64,000 bases of DNA from a bacterium (Candidatus Blackallbacteria) CG13_big_fil_rev_8_21_14_2_50_49_14 (GTDB taxonomy: Bacteria; Cyanobacteriota; Sericytochromatia; UBA7694). A model generated the notes under the pieces. The model was not told the origin of the DNA. It did no database searches and worked only from the letters and a program-made list of their open reading frames with translations. The stretch spans positions 1-64,000 of the forward strand of contig PFGG01000009.1 in the NCBI GenBank assembly GCA_002783405.1, in the 5' to 3' direction. The position numbers and the translations under genes are program-made. How positions within the stretch are numbered: the first letter of the stretch is position 1; each line of letters opens with the position of its first letter. Below are positions 29,000 through 37,833 of this stretch, one piece after another.

Positions 29000-30388
29000 A
29001 TGAAAGGCCTTCTCAACTGCCGTTTACCTGATCCCCCCTTTGATCAATCCCTGCCTTTCCCGATTTGGTTGGCTCCGGTTTGTGAGAAACCGGTTTTGGA
29101 GTATTATTTTGACCTTTTTCTCTATTTGGGGGTGACAGAGATTTTACTTGTCGATTATTTACAGACCCCAGAAATTTCTGCTCGCTATGGCACGGGAGCT
29201 GCCTGGGGCATTCAGCTCAGTTATATTGAAGGTTTATCGGGCGAGGTTTTGCCTGAAACCTTAGAGCGTTTAAAGCATCATCTTCAGGATGATTTGCTTG
29301 TGGTGGATGGCCCTCTTTTTCCCTTTTATGATCGTCAGACCCTGAAAACCCTTCAACTTCCCCGTGAAACGGGGATTTACAGTTTGAATCAAAGGCATTT
29401 GGACCTCACCGACAATATTCTTTTGGTTTCGCATCAACTCCTGAATACCTTGGTGAGTGAGAATCGTTTTGATGCCTGGATCCAGGTACCTTTGGACTAC
29501 CATCCCGAGGTGCGTTTTCCCGTTATTCCGCTGCACAGTCTGGCTGCCTATCTTCAGATCAATCTTGAAATTCTGGGGCGTGCTGAGCGTTTTGAACTTC
29601 AGGCGGTGCAGGAGCCCGATAAAATCTGGAAAGGCAGAAATGTTCATGTTCAGACTGAAGCGCAGCTGGGCTCGCCTCTTTGGTTGGGAACAGATACGGT
29701 TCTCGGAGCGGGTGCGCAGGTTTCACGCAGTCTTTTAACCGGACACGTCAGAGTGGAAGATGAGACCCAGCTTCAAGAATGTTTGGTGATTGGCCCCAGC
29801 TATTTGCAAGGCGTGAATCTGCAACGCAAGTTTGTGATTGGGCAAGAGATTCTTCACCCTGCCAGCGGCCAAAGAGAGCGCTTGCAGATTGAGTGGGCTC
29901 AGCAAAATCGACTTCAGGAGCCCGCTGCACGCTTAGAAAAACTCAGTTGGGAAAAAGACTGGATAGAGAATTTTTTACGCAATCGGCGCAAGGCCTATGC
30001 CTTTTTAGAACGCTTTGCACGTTTTCAGAACAAGCGATTTTATGCGAATGCCCAGGGCCAACTCTTGGAGCTGCCGGTGTTTAAACAGCGCAAACAGCCA
30101 GCTCTGCCTGAAAAATGGTTTTACCATTACCAATTGGACAAGGTGCCTTGGTATGAGGCGGTTCTGAAGGGCGAGCTTTGGTTGGTGGGCAACCAATTGC
30201 AGGAAGAAGGCCCCGCAGGATGGGAAAGGGTGAATCAACTGCCTGTCTATGCCCCTGGCATTTATGCCTATGCCAATTTGCCCGAGCTGGCCCATCTGCC
30301 AATGAATGAACTCTATTATTGCAATGCTGCCAGCCTGGATTTAGATCGCTGGATTTTGGAGCAAAGCTTAAAAGACCTAAATGCTTGA
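29000..30388 (+). CDS. Degenerate sugar-nucleotidyltransferase-like protein with left-handed beta-helix segment
   Basis: The 462-residue protein starts like sugar-phosphate nucleotidyltransferases. It has a KPVLEYYFDLFLYLGVTEILLV stretch at about 30-51, DDLLVVDGPLF, then a hexapeptide-like region (LGSPLWLGTDTVLGAGAQV; VRVEDETQLQECLVIG). The initial GGxGTRLxPLT nucleotide loop is absent, so catalysis is doubtful. The C-terminal 170 residues end in LPELAHLPMNELYYC and LDLDRWILEQ, which recalls the tail of sugar-transferase partners. It may be a scaffold or regulator of polysaccharide assembly. Its last 12 nt overlap the convergent gene. Confidence 0.7.
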   Translation: MKGLLNCRLPDPPFDQSLPFPIWLAPVCEKPVLEYYFDLFLYLGVTEILLVDYLQTPEISARYGTGAAWGIQLSYIEGLSGEVLPETLERLKHHLQDDLLVVDGPLFPFYDRQTLKTLQLPRETGIYSLNQRHLDLTDNILLVSHQLLNTLVSENRFDAWIQVPLDYHPEVRFPVIPLHSLAAYLQINLEILGRAERFELQAVQEPDKIWKGRNVHVQTEAQLGSPLWLGTDTVLGAGAQVSRSLLTGHVRVEDETQLQECLVIGPSYLQGVNLQRKFVIGQEILHPASGQRERLQIEWAQQNRLQEPAARLEKLSWEKDWIENFLRNRRKAYAFLERFARFQNKRFYANAQGQLLELPVFKQRKQPALPEKWFYHYQLDKVPWYEAVLKGELWLVGNQLQEEGPAGWERVNQLPVYAPGIYAYANLPELAHLPMNELYYCNAASLDLDRWILEQSLKDLNA

Positions 30389-30778
30389 ACGGCTGCGCAT
30401 TTTGGCGTTCATGGCGTATTTATTATAGGCCATTTGCATAATATCCGTGAAAATCACACGCATCAGACCTTCCTGTAAAACGGTAAAGGTATCCTGAATC
30501 ATGTGAGAATCAACTTCAAAAGCGGATTGAATCCGGCTGTATTCTTTGAGAAACTGGTTGATTTTGATCTGACGCAAAAGGCCGTCCTGATCGACGAGCG
30601 TGATAAAATTGGGCCCCAAAAGTTTATGCGCATCTTCTGACCAAAAAGCCTTTTCGGTCAAAACCAGATCGCGACGACGGGGTTGTTTGATCGTAAAGAT
30701 CATCGGTGCGAAATTGAGCATGGCCTGGGTTTTCATTTTAAACTCAATCGATTCTACGATAAAATTTTCAGCTGACAT
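30377..30778 (-). CDS. Conserved-looking small protein, unknown function
   Basis: I do not recognise this 133-residue protein. It has a beta-rich first half (FIVESIEFKMKTQAML, MIFTIKQPRRRDLVL), a central LVDQDGLLRQIKI and a helical end rich in Met (MIQDTF, MRVIFTDIMQMAYNKYAMNAKMRSR). There is no signal peptide or membrane helix. The ATG at 30778 follows AGGGG at seven bases, which makes it a credible gene. It converges on and overlaps the upstream neighbour by 12 nt, and it is divergent from the amylase gene, sharing a 191-nt control region. Confidence 0.72.
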   Translation of the reverse strand: MSAENFIVESIEFKMKTQAMLNFAPMIFTIKQPRRRDLVLTEKAFWSEDAHKLLGPNFITLVDQDGLLRQIKINQFLKEYSRIQSAFEVDSHMIQDTFTVLQEGLMRVIFTDIMQMAYNKYAMNAKMRSRSSI

Positions 30779-30893
30779 CGCAGGCCCCTTTATTACATTT
30801 TTGATGCTTTTATCATATCATACCTTGAGTACACTCTCTGAGCGGCCCTGGCGAAGAGGATAGTGCCGATTGAATTGTTAAATAATTTAAATT

Positions 30894-30928
30894 TTAAGAA
30901 AGTTTTTCTTAAGAACACGTGATATTAT
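30894..30928 (+). promoter_or_regulatory. Amylase promoter with palindromic operator candidate
   Basis: TGATATTAT (30920-30928) is an extended -10 element placed about 42 nt before the amylase ATG. Where the -35 would be, TTAAGAAA and TTTCTTAA (30894-30901 and 30905-30912) form a perfect 8-bp inverted repeat with a 3-nt spacer. A regulator bound there would control the gene. GGAGGT at 30961-30966 is the ribosome-binding site. Confidence 0.55.
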
Positions 30929-30969
30929 CCATGTGGTCCCGTGTGTCTTTCACCGAATCTGGAGGTCCT

Positions 30970-32580
30970 ATGCGAAAAATCCATCCCTTTAAAACCGCTT
31001 TGAGTACCACTTTGGCATCTGCTCTGCTCTTTTCAGGTTGCAGTATGCTGCCTGGCAATGCCCGGAGTGTACAGAATCTTGCTCCTGCCCCCCTGAACCG
31101 CCTGGCTGCCAATGCCGCGCCTGTCCGCGCACAGAGTAAATCGACTGATCTGCGCAGCGCCAGCCGTATCTGGCAAGACGAAATTATCTATTTCGTCTTT
31201 ACCGATCGGTTCTCCAACGGCGATCGCAGCAACGATTTCAATGTTCAGAACAATCCTTGGGCCTACCATGGCGGGGATCTTCAAGGGGTTATCAATAAGC
31301 TCGATTATATTAAGGATTTGGGGGCCACAGCGATTTGGCTGACGCCCATTATCGACAATCGAGACAATGGCTTTGTCGCCGATTTTGGCGGAGGACACAA
31401 ACAGGAAATCTGGGGCTATCACGGCTATTGGTTTAAAGACTTTTATAAGATAGATGAGCATTTGGGCGATATGGCCAAGTTGAAACAATTGGTCGCTGAA
31501 GCGCATCGCCGGGGCATTAAAATCCTTTTGGATATTGTCGCCAACCATACCGATTATGATCATCCTTTTGCAGTGCAGGGCAAAGCCAAGGGCAGCAAAT
31601 ACTATAATTGGTTCAACCACAACGGTGTGATCAAAGACTGGAACAACCAGTGGTGGGTTGAAAATGGCGAACTGGCAGAATTGCCTGACTTGAATCAAAG
31701 CAACCCAGAAACAGCCCGATATATCATTGATGCGATGAAATGGTGGATTACCCAGTCGGGTGTGGATGGTTTCCGGATTGATACGGTCAAACACGTACCC
31801 CGCAGTTTCTGGCAACAATTTAACCGTGAGATACGTGCCTTTGCTGGGAATGACTTCCTGCTCTTGGGTGAGATTTACACGGGCTACCCTGAATTCCAGG
31901 CAGATTATCTACGCGAGGGCATGCATTCTGCTTTTGACTTCCCACTTTATTACGCCATCAAAGACGCCTTGGGTGGGGGCCAAAGCATGCGCCGTTTGGG
32001 TGAAATTTTTGATAAAGACGGGGTCTATCCCGACGCTTCTTTGCTTTCGCCTTTTATCGACAACCATGATGTGCCCCGCTTTGTACATGAAGCCTCGGGT
32101 GATAAACGCAAACGCCTGATGTTGAGTATTGCTTTTATCATGTCAATTCGTGGCTTGCCCATGCTCTATTACGGCACTGAAGTCGGCTTGCCGGGTGGGC
32201 CTGATCCTGACAACCGTCGGGACATGGATTTTAACCGTGACAGTGGTTTACGGGATTATGTGAAATTCATGACCAATCTGCGCAAACAAAACCGGGCCAT
32301 GCGTCGCGGTCGTCAGCTCGAAATGTGGAAAGACGAACAGGTCTATGGTTTTACCCGTCTGACAGAAAATGCGGCTGAAGAGATGATTGCCGTTTTCAAC
32401 AATAGCGAACAGCCCCAAACCCGTCAAATTCCCCTGCGTGCTGAAAGCCCGAACAAGGCAAGCCAGAATCGCTTGGTGAATCTGCTCAATCCGCAGGAAA
32501 CCCTTCAAATTCAGGGGGGAGCGATCCAGGTCACTGTGCCCCCGCTCTCTGCTGCGATTTATCGTTTGAGCGGCAAATAA
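30970..32580 (+). CDS. Alpha-amylase family (GH13) lipoprotein
   Basis: The 536-residue enzyme has a lipoprotein signal (ALLFSGC), so it is anchored in the periplasm or on the surface. The GH13 regions are clear: DRFSNGDRSND, DIVANHTDYD, then GFRIDTVKHV (nucleophile Asp), LLGEIYTG (acid/base Glu) and FIDNHDVPRF (third Asp). A C-terminal beta domain follows (EEMIAVFNNSEQP). It degrades starch, glycogen or maltodextrins; subfamily members include alpha-amylases and cyclomaltodextrinases. The ATG at 30970 follows GGAGGT. An upstream in-frame ATG at 30919 would start before the signal peptide and is rejected. A strong terminator follows. Confidence 0.96.
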   Translation: MRKIHPFKTALSTTLASALLFSGCSMLPGNARSVQNLAPAPLNRLAANAAPVRAQSKSTDLRSASRIWQDEIIYFVFTDRFSNGDRSNDFNVQNNPWAYHGGDLQGVINKLDYIKDLGATAIWLTPIIDNRDNGFVADFGGGHKQEIWGYHGYWFKDFYKIDEHLGDMAKLKQLVAEAHRRGIKILLDIVANHTDYDHPFAVQGKAKGSKYYNWFNHNGVIKDWNNQWWVENGELAELPDLNQSNPETARYIIDAMKWWITQSGVDGFRIDTVKHVPRSFWQQFNREIRAFAGNDFLLLGEIYTGYPEFQADYLREGMHSAFDFPLYYAIKDALGGGQSMRRLGEIFDKDGVYPDASLLSPFIDNHDVPRFVHEASGDKRKRLMLSIAFIMSIRGLPMLYYGTEVGLPGGPDPDNRRDMDFNRDSGLRDYVKFMTNLRKQNRAMRRGRQLEMWKDEQVYGFTRLTENAAEEMIAVFNNSEQPQTRQIPLRAESPNKASQNRLVNLLNPQETLQIQGGAIQVTVPPLSAAIYRLSGK

Positions 32581-32598
32581 AGCCAAAATGGTATTGTG

Positions 32599-32640
32599 AA
32601 CCCGCTAAGCACTCTCAGCAGCGCTTAGCGGGTTCTTTTG
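32599..32640 (+). terminator. Rho-independent terminator after amylase
   Basis: AACCCGCTAAGC (32599-32610) pairs perfectly with GCTTAGCGGGTT (32623-32634), followed by CTTTTG. The 12-bp stem ends the amylase transcript and may also act on the opposite strand. Confidence 0.9.
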
Positions 32641-32706
32641 ATTGGAAGATCCTTTGATCCAATCAAAACTTTGTTTGGAAATATCAGACCCACACGTGAT
32701 AGTGGT

Positions 32707-35700
32707 TTAAGTATGCTGTGAACTGGGAAGATAGGATTCCATTTGGGTGAGATTTTCCCCCAATCGTTTAGACAGAATTTCCAAGAGACTGCGCGCAAAA
32801 ACGGGATAGGTTTCTACCACGTCGATAAAATCTTCTCTTCCGATCCGAAGCAGTTCGCAATTGCTGAGCGTTCTGACGCTTCCCAATCGGGGAGAGGCAT
32901 TGAGAATTTCCACTTCTCCGAAACATTCTCCAGTTCCCAGACGGGTGACTTCGCGCCCATTGCGTTCTACGATGACTTCGCCTTTGTTGATGACATAAAA
33001 GGCATCGCCGGGTGAACCCTGTTTAAAGACGCGGGTATTGACTGGCAATAAAATTTCTTCGGCAGTATGGGCTACGGGCGTCAGTTCTTCTGCGCGAAAC
33101 TGATTGAAGAGCTGGGTTTTCTTTAATAAAAAGACTTTGTCTAAGAGTTGAAACACGTTTTTTTCCTCCTCAGTACTGGGGGCCGGGTTGCGAACCCAAG
33201 TGGCGATTCGATTCAGCCAAAGATCCTCTTGAATCAGGGTGCTGCTCCACCAGGACTGGCCAATATAAGCGTCAATAAAATCACGATCCCGGCCCAGTGC
33301 CAAGCGTTTTTCCATTGGAATTTCATCCATCAGCGGCAGGGTCAGTTCGACCAGATCCCGGCTCAGGGTATAGTTTAAGACCTCTAAACTCAAGGCCCGG
33401 TAGTGGGGGGCCTGGCTTTTGAAGTTCAGATAGGCCTTGTACATTTCATTGGGATTATAGAGCAGGGCAAAGAGTTTAAACAGCATATTCTGCACAAAAA
33501 GGATGCGCTGTTTGAGTTCCTGCTGTAAAAGTGGGGCCCGCTCACGGTTGATGGGATTGCTCTGCAGCAGGGAAAGCAGAAAATAATAGGAATATCCAAA
33601 GCGAAACTCACGTTGGATCTGGTAATGAATAATGTGGTTGTATTCTGAAAGATTAAACATGAGCTTGCGGCGCAGGTTTGTGCAGGCTTTAAGTGCTTGG
33701 TATTTGTGTCGGACATGGGGTTCTTGTAAAATTTCAAGCAGGCTGGCAATGGCCTGGGGCGTTTCAAAACTGCTCAGCAGTCGGATGAGTTCTTGGCGAT
33801 AGTCATGGCTGCTGGTATTTTTTTTAAATTCTTTCACGGCCTGGGGCAGGATCAATTCGGCGGGAAAGTGTTGCAGACTGTACAAGGCTTCACGGGTGGT
33901 GCGACGATCTTCAAGTGCTTTGAAGAGTTGCGGCATGAGCTTGGGTTCAGGGGTGAGGCCTGCGGCGTTTAAACACACTTTCCTGATTTCAACAGCTTCG
34001 GAAGCCAACAGTTCGGCAAAATCTTTGCGGAAATAGCGAATCCCGATCGCCCCCATAATACTGGCTGCTGCACAGAGTTCTTCCTGTTTTTGACTGCCCA
34101 TTAAACTTTTTAAATGTTCTGCTCCTGCCAGGACGCCTTCAATGCCCCCCCGTGTAAACAGAAAGACGGTAGCTTCAGCCTGTACCGCCAGATGTGTGTC
34201 TTTGAGGTGTTCAATCGCGATGGCGTTGATCGACTCATCTCCCATATGCTGCAAGGCCTGAAAACAGGCTTGGCGAACCCTTCCCACCCGCTCGTGGCGC
34301 AGCAGGTGTAAAACGATATCCACCAGATCTGGATTGGCTTGATGGCGAAGAATATGCATGGCCGTTTCGCGTACATAGGGATTTTCGTGTTCTATCAGAG
34401 GCAGAAGTTGATCCTGAGGAAGTCGCAAGGCATGGGTTTTCAATAATTCGAGCGAAAACAGCACCATTTCTGGATTGTCCTGGGCCAGGCTTTCTTCAAT
34501 TCGGGCACTGGAAAGTTGAATGGGAGACTCGTTGCTTTCTTCATCTACCAAAAGGCGTTTGCGCATCAGGGATTCATGCAAGCTTTGGGTATAGGGTTTT
34601 TTCAGTTCAAGACTGATCAGAATGCCCGCGAGGGCAAAGGTCAGGCTTAAAATTGCCAGGCCAAGCGTATTGCCCTGCATGACAAAAATGGCCAAGCTGA
34701 CCAAGGGGACTGTGGCCAGCCCCAGAATGCCATTGACTGTGAGTTTGAGCTGGCGGCGGGTAGTGGAATCAAAAGGCAGATAGACCAATTCTGTGGCGGT
34801 TTTAAAGACTGAATTGCGTGTAATCTGTTCAAAGAATTTGGTGGCTGTAATCGAAAACAATGAAGGCCTGAAAATAAAATAACCCATGCCCATGCTCAAA
34901 GCGACAGGGGTCAGGGCCATGCCGAATACCACGCCATAGGCGTTGATCAGACGGTTTTCGACAAGGGCTTGGATAATCAGCACGCAGATATTGGTGATCG
35001 CAAGATAAGTGCCCATATAGGCGGTAATTTCGTTCTGACTAAAATGCCCTCGCAATTGCACCTGCAGATGATAATCTGCGATCGTCGAAGAGGCTCTGAC
35101 GCTGATCAGAATCAAGATCATCAAGAGCAGCAAACGATTTCCCAGGATGCCTTTCATGAATTCTTGCAGTTGTTCCTGCAAGGAGTTTTGTTCTGCACTT
35201 TGTGTGCTTGCATTTGCTCCAGGATGTGTCAGGCTGTATCTTTGCAGGATCAGGCTCAGTCCTGAAAAGACACTCAAAAGAAGAACACAGATAAACAGCA
35301 GATTTTCGGTGCCTAAGCTGCTGGCCAGTGAAAGGCTGATCCAACCCCCACTGATGGCGCCAATCGTGCCGCCAAAGCCAATCAACGGAAAAAGACGTTT
35401 GGCTTTGCGGCTGTCGAGGCAATCCCCATACAGGCTCCAGGTTTGAAGCAAGGTCAAACCCAGAAACGTATCACAGCAAATCGGCAGCACAAAGCGTATC
35501 CAAGCCGCTTTGCTGAGCAAGAGAAAACGCCCGCTCAACAGAATCCCAATAAAGATCAGGCCCAAACCGATGCTTTCATATTTTCTGTCAATTTTTCCCA
35601 AAACAAAGCGGGAATAGACCACCGAGAGCACAAAGGTTAAAATCGATTCTGCTAGAAAATACCAGGGGTACCAACTGGAGTCAAAGGCACCTAAAAATAA

Positions 35701-35847
35701 GCCGGTATTCAAACTGCGTTGCAGCGATTGGTTACACAGTGCGACTGAAAAATGCAGCAGCATGAGCAAGAGCAGGCCCCATTCGTTGCTACGTACACCC
35801 ACAAAAGCATTGACGCGCCGAAGTCCCTGTTTCAAAAGACTACTCAA
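32707..35847 (-). CDS. MFS/nucleotide-translocase-like transporter fused to HEAT repeats and a cyclic-nucleotide-binding domain
   Basis: This 1046-residue fusion has three parts. Residues about 20-415 form about 10-12 membrane helices, with YGDCLDSRKAKRLFPLIG in the first half, which recalls ATP/ADP-translocase-like MFS carriers. Residues about 440-860 are helical HEAT-type repeats (ENPYVRETAMHILRHQANPD and similar). Residues about 920-1035 are a cNMP-binding domain; its phosphate-binding cassette FGEVEILNASPRLG keeps Glu978 and Arg987, so cyclic nucleotide binding is plausible. The start is a TTG whose TTGA overlaps the stop of the lactonase-like gene, so the two are translationally coupled. 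It may be a nucleotide-gated carrier or a membrane sensor that no longer transports. The substrate is unknown. Confidence 0.85.
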   Translation of the reverse strand: MSSLLKQGLRRVNAFVGVRSNEWGLLLLMLLHFSVALCNQSLQRSLNTGLFLGAFDSSWYPWYFLAESILTFVLSVVYSRFVLGKIDRKYESIGLGLIFIGILLSGRFLLLSKAAWIRFVLPICCDTFLGLTLLQTWSLYGDCLDSRKAKRLFPLIGFGGTIGAISGGWISLSLASSLGTENLLFICVLLLSVFSGLSLILQRYSLTHPGANASTQSAEQNSLQEQLQEFMKGILGNRLLLLMILILISVRASSTIADYHLQVQLRGHFSQNEITAYMGTYLAITNICVLIIQALVENRLINAYGVVFGMALTPVALSMGMGYFIFRPSLFSITATKFFEQITRNSVFKTATELVYLPFDSTTRRQLKLTVNGILGLATVPLVSLAIFVMQGNTLGLAILSLTFALAGILISLELKKPYTQSLHESLMRKRLLVDEESNESPIQLSSARIEESLAQDNPEMVLFSLELLKTHALRLPQDQLLPLIEHENPYVRETAMHILRHQANPDLVDIVLHLLRHERVGRVRQACFQALQHMGDESINAIAIEHLKDTHLAVQAEATVFLFTRGGIEGVLAGAEHLKSLMGSQKQEELCAAASIMGAIGIRYFRKDFAELLASEAVEIRKVCLNAAGLTPEPKLMPQLFKALEDRRTTREALYSLQHFPAELILPQAVKEFKKNTSSHDYRQELIRLLSSFETPQAIASLLEILQEPHVRHKYQALKACTNLRRKLMFNLSEYNHIIHYQIQREFRFGYSYYFLLSLLQSNPINRERAPLLQQELKQRILFVQNMLFKLFALLYNPNEMYKAYLNFKSQAPHYRALSLEVLNYTLSRDLVELTLPLMDEIPMEKRLALGRDRDFIDAYIGQSWWSSTLIQEDLWLNRIATWVRNPAPSTEEEKNVFQLLDKVFLLKKTQLFNQFRAEELTPVAHTAEEILLPVNTRVFKQGSPGDAFYVINKGEVIVERNGREVTRLGTGECFGEVEILNASPRLGSVRTLSNCELLRIGREDFIDVVETYPVFARSLLEILSKRLGENLTQMESYLPSSQHT

Positions 35848-36671
35848 GGTTGGCCTGCCTGCTCTTTAAAGGCCTGTGGGTCATGTGAGCACAGAATTTG
35901 TACGTCGGGGTGCTGACGGGACAAGAGTTGCAATTTGAGGAGCGTATTGCCCCATTCAAAGGCATTCCAAGGCTCGAGAACCTGTAGCAGCAAGAGGCCA
36001 GGGGAACAGTTTATTCCTGGAAAAGACAATTGGCCCCTCTCAAAAAAAGCATCCCCGGCATGAAGTAACCAACCTGTTGGGGTTTGAATCGCAATACCAC
36101 TGTGCCCGCGGGTATGGCCACGCAGCGGAATCAGTAGAATTTCCTCTGGCAATCCCCGTAAACTGCGTACAGCATTGAGGCCTTTCCACGTCTCCCCTAG
36201 GGGCTCATAGGTTTCCCACTGCACGTCATGTTTCCATTGGCGGGGCAAATAGCGCCAGATTTCAGCAAGAGAGGGCTGGCTGACCGCTCCCTGGTATTCG
36301 TTAAGGTGAAGATGAACACGGGCCTTCGGAAAGTCAGCAAGGCCACCGGCATGGTCAAGATCCAGATGGGTGAGCACAATATGTCTGACCTCTTCAGGTG
36401 CAAAACCCAATGCCTTGATTTGAGCCAAGGCGGTTTCCTGGGCGTGGTAGCGTGGGGGAGAAAAGGTATCCAGCAAAGGGCTGACAAAACCCAGGCGTAA
36501 ATCTTCCCGTCCCAATCCTGTATCGATCAGCACCAATCCAGCTTCTGTTTCAAGCAAGAGACAATGGCAAACCAGCATTCCAGGTTTCAGGAGAGAACCC
36601 CTGCCATTGAAAAGTTTTTGGCTGAGTGGGCACAAGGTGCCACAATTGAGATGGTGTATTTTGAGGGCCAT
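35844..36671 (-). CDS. MBL-fold metallohydrolase (lactonase-like)
   Basis: A 275-residue metallo-beta-lactamase-fold protein. It opens with the strand KIHHLNCGTLCP, then LLLETEAGLVLIDTGLG, the zinc motif THLDLDHAGG (HxDxDH form) and further metal ligands in RGHTRGHSGI and LHAGDAFF. The family includes N-acyl-homoserine lactonases and related hydrolases; quorum quenching is possible but not shown. Two other in-frame ATGs (36680, 36713) exist; 36671 fits the family N-terminus best, though its AGGG lies only 3 nt ahead. It overlaps the transporter-HEAT-cNMP gene by 4 nt. Confidence 0.88.
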   Translation of the reverse strand: MALKIHHLNCGTLCPLSQKLFNGRGSLLKPGMLVCHCLLLETEAGLVLIDTGLGREDLRLGFVSPLLDTFSPPRYHAQETALAQIKALGFAPEEVRHIVLTHLDLDHAGGLADFPKARVHLHLNEYQGAVSQPSLAEIWRYLPRQWKHDVQWETYEPLGETWKGLNAVRSLRGLPEEILLIPLRGHTRGHSGIAIQTPTGWLLHAGDAFFERGQLSFPGINCSPGLLLLQVLEPWNAFEWGNTLLKLQLLSRQHPDVQILCSHDPQAFKEQAGQP

Positions 36672-36811
36672 GCGCCCTATCATACCATGGCAAAAATCCT
36701 TATTCCAGCCCATTTTCAGCTGAATAGGCCTTGGACGTTTTTGTAAGGGTTTTTCAGGCTGGAAGTGAAAAAACTAAATAAGGAGAGTTAATCCTTGCTT
36801 GGGTTCCCTGT

Positions 36812-36817
36812 TATAAT
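36812..36817 (+). promoter_or_regulatory. -10 box before the TolB-like lipoprotein gene
   Basis: A perfect TATAAT lies here without a good -35. The start of transcription would be near 36824. That leaves almost no leader for an ATG at 36829, but a normal 26-nt leader with AAGGAG (36835-36840) for the TTG at 36850. The box therefore helps to decide the translation start. Confidence 0.5.
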
Positions 36818-36849
36818 ACAGCCAGTTTATGCTAAAGGAGTTTCCTCAA

Positions 36850-37746
36850 TTGAAACGCATTTTTGCTTTGAGTTTATCTGCTTCGCTCCTCTTCTCTGCC
36901 TTGATGGGCTGTGCACCAAAATATCCAGGAGATGATTCTCCTTTCATGGGTAAAATTCTATTGACCCAGGTGGTCGATAACAATGAAGAGATCTTTCTGA
37001 TGAATGCGGATGGCAGTGGAAAGGTCAATCTCAGTAAAAATGCAGCTGCGGATACCATGCCGCGTTGGTCAATGGATCGCTCCAAGATCGTTTTTGTTTC
37101 CGATCGCGATGGCAATCCAGAAATCTATAGCATGGATGCCAATGGCCAGAATCAGCGTCGTTTGACCGACCATCCCGATCGCGATCTCTATCCCGATTTT
37201 GCCCCTGATGGCAAACACATTACCTTTACCTCTGAACGCGATGGCAATGAAGAGGTTTATATCATGAACGTTGATGGGTCTCAACAAAAAAATATCAGCA
37301 ACCATCCTGCTGGAGACGCTGTTTCCCGTTGGTCGCCCGATGGCAAAACCCTGCTCTTTGTCTCTGATCGGGATGGCAATAACGAGTTGTACACGATTGG
37401 CATTGATGGCAAAGGGGCTCAGAACCTGACCCGTCATCAAGGACAGGATTACGGCGGCACTTGGTCAATTGATGGCAGCATGATTGCTTTTGCTTCCAGT
37501 CGGGATGCAGACTCCAATGAAATTTATATCATGCAGGCTGATGGCTCTAAAATTCGCCGTCTCACCACCGATCAACTTGCAAAATTTGGACCGGTTTTCT
37601 CACGGGATATGAAACGGATTCTTTTCTCAGGTGCAAAGAGCCAAAGCAGTTCCACGCAATATGATTTGTTCCAAATTAATCTGGATGGTTCGGGTTTGCG
37701 CAATCTTACCAATTCTCCCACCGACTCGAGCGAAGGGGACTGGTAG
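36850..37746 (+). CDS. TolB-like WD40/PD40 beta-propeller lipoprotein
   Basis: From the TTG at 36850 this is a 298-residue lipoprotein with signal KRIFALSLSASLLFSALMGC. Five or six PD40 repeats follow, each of the type DxxPxWSxDGxxIxFxSDRDGNxEIYxM and joined by NxTxxP turns. They are seen at about residues 40, 84, 127, 170, 213 and 258 of the longer frame. The fold is that of the TolB C-terminal propeller. No TolB N-terminal domain or Tol-Pal gene is nearby, so it is not TolB itself. It probably binds a protein or glycan in the periplasm. The alternative ATG at 36829 is less likely because the AAGGAG site and the signal peptide both favour the TTG. Confidence 0.88.
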   Translation: MKRIFALSLSASLLFSALMGCAPKYPGDDSPFMGKILLTQVVDNNEEIFLMNADGSGKVNLSKNAAADTMPRWSMDRSKIVFVSDRDGNPEIYSMDANGQNQRRLTDHPDRDLYPDFAPDGKHITFTSERDGNEEVYIMNVDGSQQKNISNHPAGDAVSRWSPDGKTLLFVSDRDGNNELYTIGIDGKGAQNLTRHQGQDYGGTWSIDGSMIAFASSRDADSNEIYIMQADGSKIRRLTTDQLAKFGPVFSRDMKRILFSGAKSQSSSTQYDLFQINLDGSGLRNLTNSPTDSSEGDW

Positions 37747-37775
37747 GGCGTTTCTACCTGTAAATTTTTGCTCAC

Positions 37776-37833
37776 AAGCTTCTGGGCTCGGGGTGCCTTG
37801 ACCCCATGCTCAGAAGCTTGGACTGGGTTTTTG
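37776..37833 (+). terminator. Long hairpin, probable terminator
   Basis: AAGCTTCTGGGC pairs with GCTCAGAAGCTT (one G-T pair), enclosing an inner GGGGT/ACCCC stem, all within 37776-37819. A TTTTT run follows at 37828-37832, 8 nt after the stem. The distance makes it less typical, but its place behind the lipoprotein gene fits a terminator. Confidence 0.6.

Noticed and set aside
31033-31818. Open frame of 261 codons opposite the amylase gene
   Set aside because: It mirrors the GH13 coding sequence; no ribosome-binding site and no recognisable domain.
36850-37746. Naming the propeller lipoprotein tolB
   Set aside because: The TolB N-terminal domain and tol-pal genes are missing, and it is a lipoprotein, unlike TolB.
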